A stretch of 64,000 nucleotides of DNA from Marthasterias glacialis (taxonomy: Eukaryota; Echinodermata; Asteroidea; Forcipulatida; Asteriidae), in NCBI GenBank assembly GCA_911728455.2, contig OU452219.1, positions 14,412,397 through 14,476,396 on the forward strand, read 5' to 3'. This document shows positions 61,586-64,000 of the stretch, piece by piece. The notes under the pieces were generated by a model. It had not been told where the DNA came from, made no database searches, and was given only the letters and a program-made list of their open reading frames with translations. The number at the start of each line of letters is the position of its first letter. Position 1 is the stretch's first letter. Position numbers and translations under genes: made by a program.

Positions 61586-62277
61586 TCTGGCTGCCTACAA
61601 GTAGACAGGGCCATGGTCAAAAACAAAACAGTAGGGTGGAACGGTAATATTTGCCAAGGGTAGAGGGTTAGTTCCGGATGGATGGTCCATCAGTTATTTT
61701 GAACTACAAGTACAGTTAAAGCTATTTAATGAATTAAAATTTAATCACAAACTTATCAATACGGATTCATCGATATCAGGATGGTATCACCCAGCAGAGG
61801 ACAGACCTGCCAATCATCTTCCATTCTCATTACTTTCTATTAAATAATTAAAATGTTCAGCACCAACACCGTAACGAACCCAACGGGCAAAATTTAACAC
61901 CAATCAATGGACTGAAGGTGTGACCGTATCAGATGTCAAAAACACATTAAAGTTGATAATGGGATGGGTACTACACCCTTGGAAGGGTAACGAAACAAGC
62001 ACACCGCAAAAACTTTTCAGATGAGCTAAATAATTTGCAAATATAAATGTCATGGTCCATGTGATTTTAGATGCTGTACACGAAGCGAGGTCAAACCGAA
62101 AAGATAAATATTTCAAAACTTCAGGCATCACCTCTCACGATCCGGAGCGCCTTAATGATGTATTATTCATCCTCAGTGTATGAAGTTGAGCCGCATCCTC
62201 TTTCAGACCGAGGCAAAAGCAAAAGAGCCGCTCAACAAACACCCATCGTGAAGTTTCCTCTCTGGTTTTTTTTTCAG

Positions 62278-62348
62278 TCGGTATGTCACTGCATACAGAT
62301 TTATGGATTCGGCTGGGCAGCATCAATGGGGAAAATATAGCCCAGAGG
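62278..62348 (+). CDS. candidate internal exon
   Basis: A strong polypyrimidine acceptor (tggttttttttttcag, AG at 62276-62277) leads into 71 nt. In the frame continuing the exon at 58663-58765 (phase 2) this reads RYVTAYRFMDSAGQHQWGKY then SPEG. The donor would be AGAGG/GTAATG, leaving in phase 1. The same frame stays open another 35 codons if unspliced. Support is phase match plus splice sites; the protein is not recognised and the donor is only fair. Confidence 0.28.
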
Positions 62349-62645
62349 GTAATGCTATGAGTGATAGATACCATTTGCAAGTGTCGCTAACCCTTGTTCT
62401 TGCGAGGGCAAAGACCTCACTTGGATTTCTCCCCCCCCCCCCCTCCCTGCTTTAAGATTTGCTGTCATCTTTTGATTGGGATTGGGTGTGGGAGGGGAAA
62501 TGATCATCTTCACACCAGCGATTAATTACATCAAGATGTTCAAGTAACATCAGCTTGAAGCACACACACAAAACTTACTCAAAGCATGGAGGCAGAAATA
62601 GACTATTTCTACCTCCATGCTCAAAGGTTACCGGCCATAATTTCA

Positions 62646-63165
62646 TTTAACTCTCCTACTTTTGGTAACATTTCCCAGACAGCTGACAAACTGTTTCATA
62701 AGCATTCACCTGTATGTATTGTGTAGAGCCCGGTTCATACTTCACGCGAAGGCGAAGCGAGTTTGACATCACTCTCCTGTTCGTTGCGACTTTCTGATGT
62801 CAAATTCTCTTCCACTTCACCTTTGCATTCGCATGAAGTATGAACCGGGCTTATGGTAGCACAACTATGCACAAAACTGTGGATAGATATGTGTGTGTGT
62901 ACGTGTGTTTATTGTGTAGCTGCATCCATCATAATAATACCATATTGCAGGCTGGAATCATGTCTCTGTCATTCAAAACCACAGTGGATGAGATTGAATG
63001 GTCAGACAGTAGAAGGGTTGACTATGTGTACTCTGTACTGTGCACAGTTGGAGATACATTTACCACATAATATTATACTGCAGGATGCTGGCATAGTTCA
63101 TCTATTCTTCCAAACCACAGTGGATGATATTGAATGGTCAGCCAGTAGGAGGGTTAATATATAAA
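62646..63165 (+). mobile_element. TTAACCCTCCTACT-TIR element, copy 2, with nested fold-back
   Basis: It starts TTTAACTCTCCTACTTTTGG and ends CCAGTAGGAGGGTTAAT. The tandem units ACCACAGTGGATGATATTGA occur twice. It is interrupted by the hairpin at 62726-62852, which the copy at 49019 lacks. Confidence 0.7.
62726..62852. mobile_element. AGCCCGGTTCATACTTC fold-back MITE
   Basis: The arms GAGCCCGGTTCATACTTC and GAAGTATGAACCGGGCTT are inverted, and inner arms continue (GCGAAGCGAG / TTTGACATCA). It is inserted in the TTAACCCTCC element. Confidence 0.72.
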
Positions 63166-63169
63166 TTGT

Positions 63170-64000
63170 ACAATGGTTATGACTGGTTCAAACAGATTGT
63201 TTGAAACTGGTTCACTGCCACAATACAATTAATAATTTACACTGCTTAAAGGTGCTCAGGAAACAATTTAGCTAAGCATGACAAAATCAATGCGGAGCAG
63301 AAGCAAATTTACAGCCAAAATAACAAAATTGCACATTAATGCTACGTAACCCTCTAGATAAACTCAAGTCTGAACTGTATGCTTGCCTCTTGTTTTTGTT
63401 TTTGTTTTCCCCACAAGTAAATCCTGGTTTCTGACTGGAAACACTTCATGATGCTGACAAGTTGAGTTTTGGTTTGTGCAAGCAGCTGTGAATGCCAGGC
63501 TTAACTACATGACTTATGCATTGTTTTTCTGAGGCATTTCCAAGACTAATCGATATGTAATCACTTGAGTTGTGCACACAATTATGTTCATCAAAAGAAA
63601 TATACATTGCGGTTATTTGTGCCGATTCTCTTGTAAGAAACTTTATATACAGTATACGTGGTAATACTATACTGAGTTCTTATAGATTGAACCTAATGCT
63701 AGTAGCTGAATCAAGGCGCCGTACAATCCAATTAAACAAGTATTAAATACAAAGCTCTAATACAGATCTAAATGGTACAGTCTTAACCTGCTTCTTGAGG
63801 AGATGTAGTGAAGGTAGTTTTAAAGCCTTGTACTAGCGTAGTGGGTTGACCTGTATTTGGCCTGCAAACAGTGTTGTTTGCGTATTTTGCTGTCATGCTG
63901 GTAGACTCTGGTATAAGATTTTAGTGGTGGGCAGAGGACAACCTCGGAAAAACGTGCCCAAGTCACATTGCAATGGGAGACTTTTGAGACGCTGGCGGCA
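63170..64000. other. no recognised feature
   Basis: A polypyrimidine acceptor-like tract (gttttccccacaag, 63417) is followed by early stops in every frame. The last 120 bases have a repeat-like look but no second copy in the window. Confidence 0.4.

Noticed and set aside
1-64000. CRISPR arrays, rRNA, bacterial operons, viral genes.
   Set aside because: No regularly spaced direct repeats with unique spacers, no rRNA-like blocks, and no viral or bacterial coding pattern anywhere on either strand.

Overview
This window is eukaryotic intergenic and intronic DNA. It has no long ORF, no operon layout, no ribosome binding sites, and moderate-to-low GC. It carries several tRNA-derived SINE lineages and many short non-autonomous DNA transposons (MITEs) with terminal inverted repeats (TIRs). 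The mix of TTAA-flanked MITEs, tRNA-Ser/Leu-like SINEs, hAT-type CAGTG MITEs and fold-back elements suggests a marine deuterostome invertebrate, most likely an echinoderm. That is inferred from repeat style, not from a gene match.

Coding content is sparse and visible only as short exons. The best case is a minus-strand gene. A CpG-rich promoter-like stretch (about 25560-26000) lies upstream of a first coding exon (25198 down to 25093) that encodes a basic N-terminus plus a hydrophobic segment and ends in a consensus donor. A phase-compatible exon (9291 down to 9115) follows about 15.8 kb downstream. It looks like the N-terminus and stem of a secreted or type II membrane protein; the catalytic or main domain is not identified. 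A second minus-strand candidate has a possible first exon at 54718-54644 and a terminal exon at 46364-46263. On the plus strand, a terminal exon ends at 12908 and an internal exon lies at 58663-58765, with two alternative downstream partners (60495 or 62278). None of these proteins could be assigned to a family.

Repeats by region. 1-10 kb: TCGAAA fold-backs, a CGTCG-TIR MITE, a LINE tail and a GGTTTGCGGT MITE. 13-17 kb: a TTAA MITE and a MITE nested inside another MITE. 19-24 kb: a long AAAC microsatellite, a TTAA MITE, a Penelope-like tail and a TCGACTC minisatellite. 26-36 kb: SINEs, an inverted GGCGGTCGCC tandem array, a CACTGCAAAAAC fold-back, a CGTCG MITE with a 40-bp perfect palindrome, and a CR1/L2-like tail. 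37-53 kb: the densest MITE and SINE zone. 54-64 kb: hAT MITEs, SINEs and a fold-back nested in a TTAACCCTCC element.

No CRISPR array, rRNA, functional tRNA, LTR retrotransposon with recognisable pol, or intact transposase gene was found. All splice calls are by eye and need RNA or comparative support.
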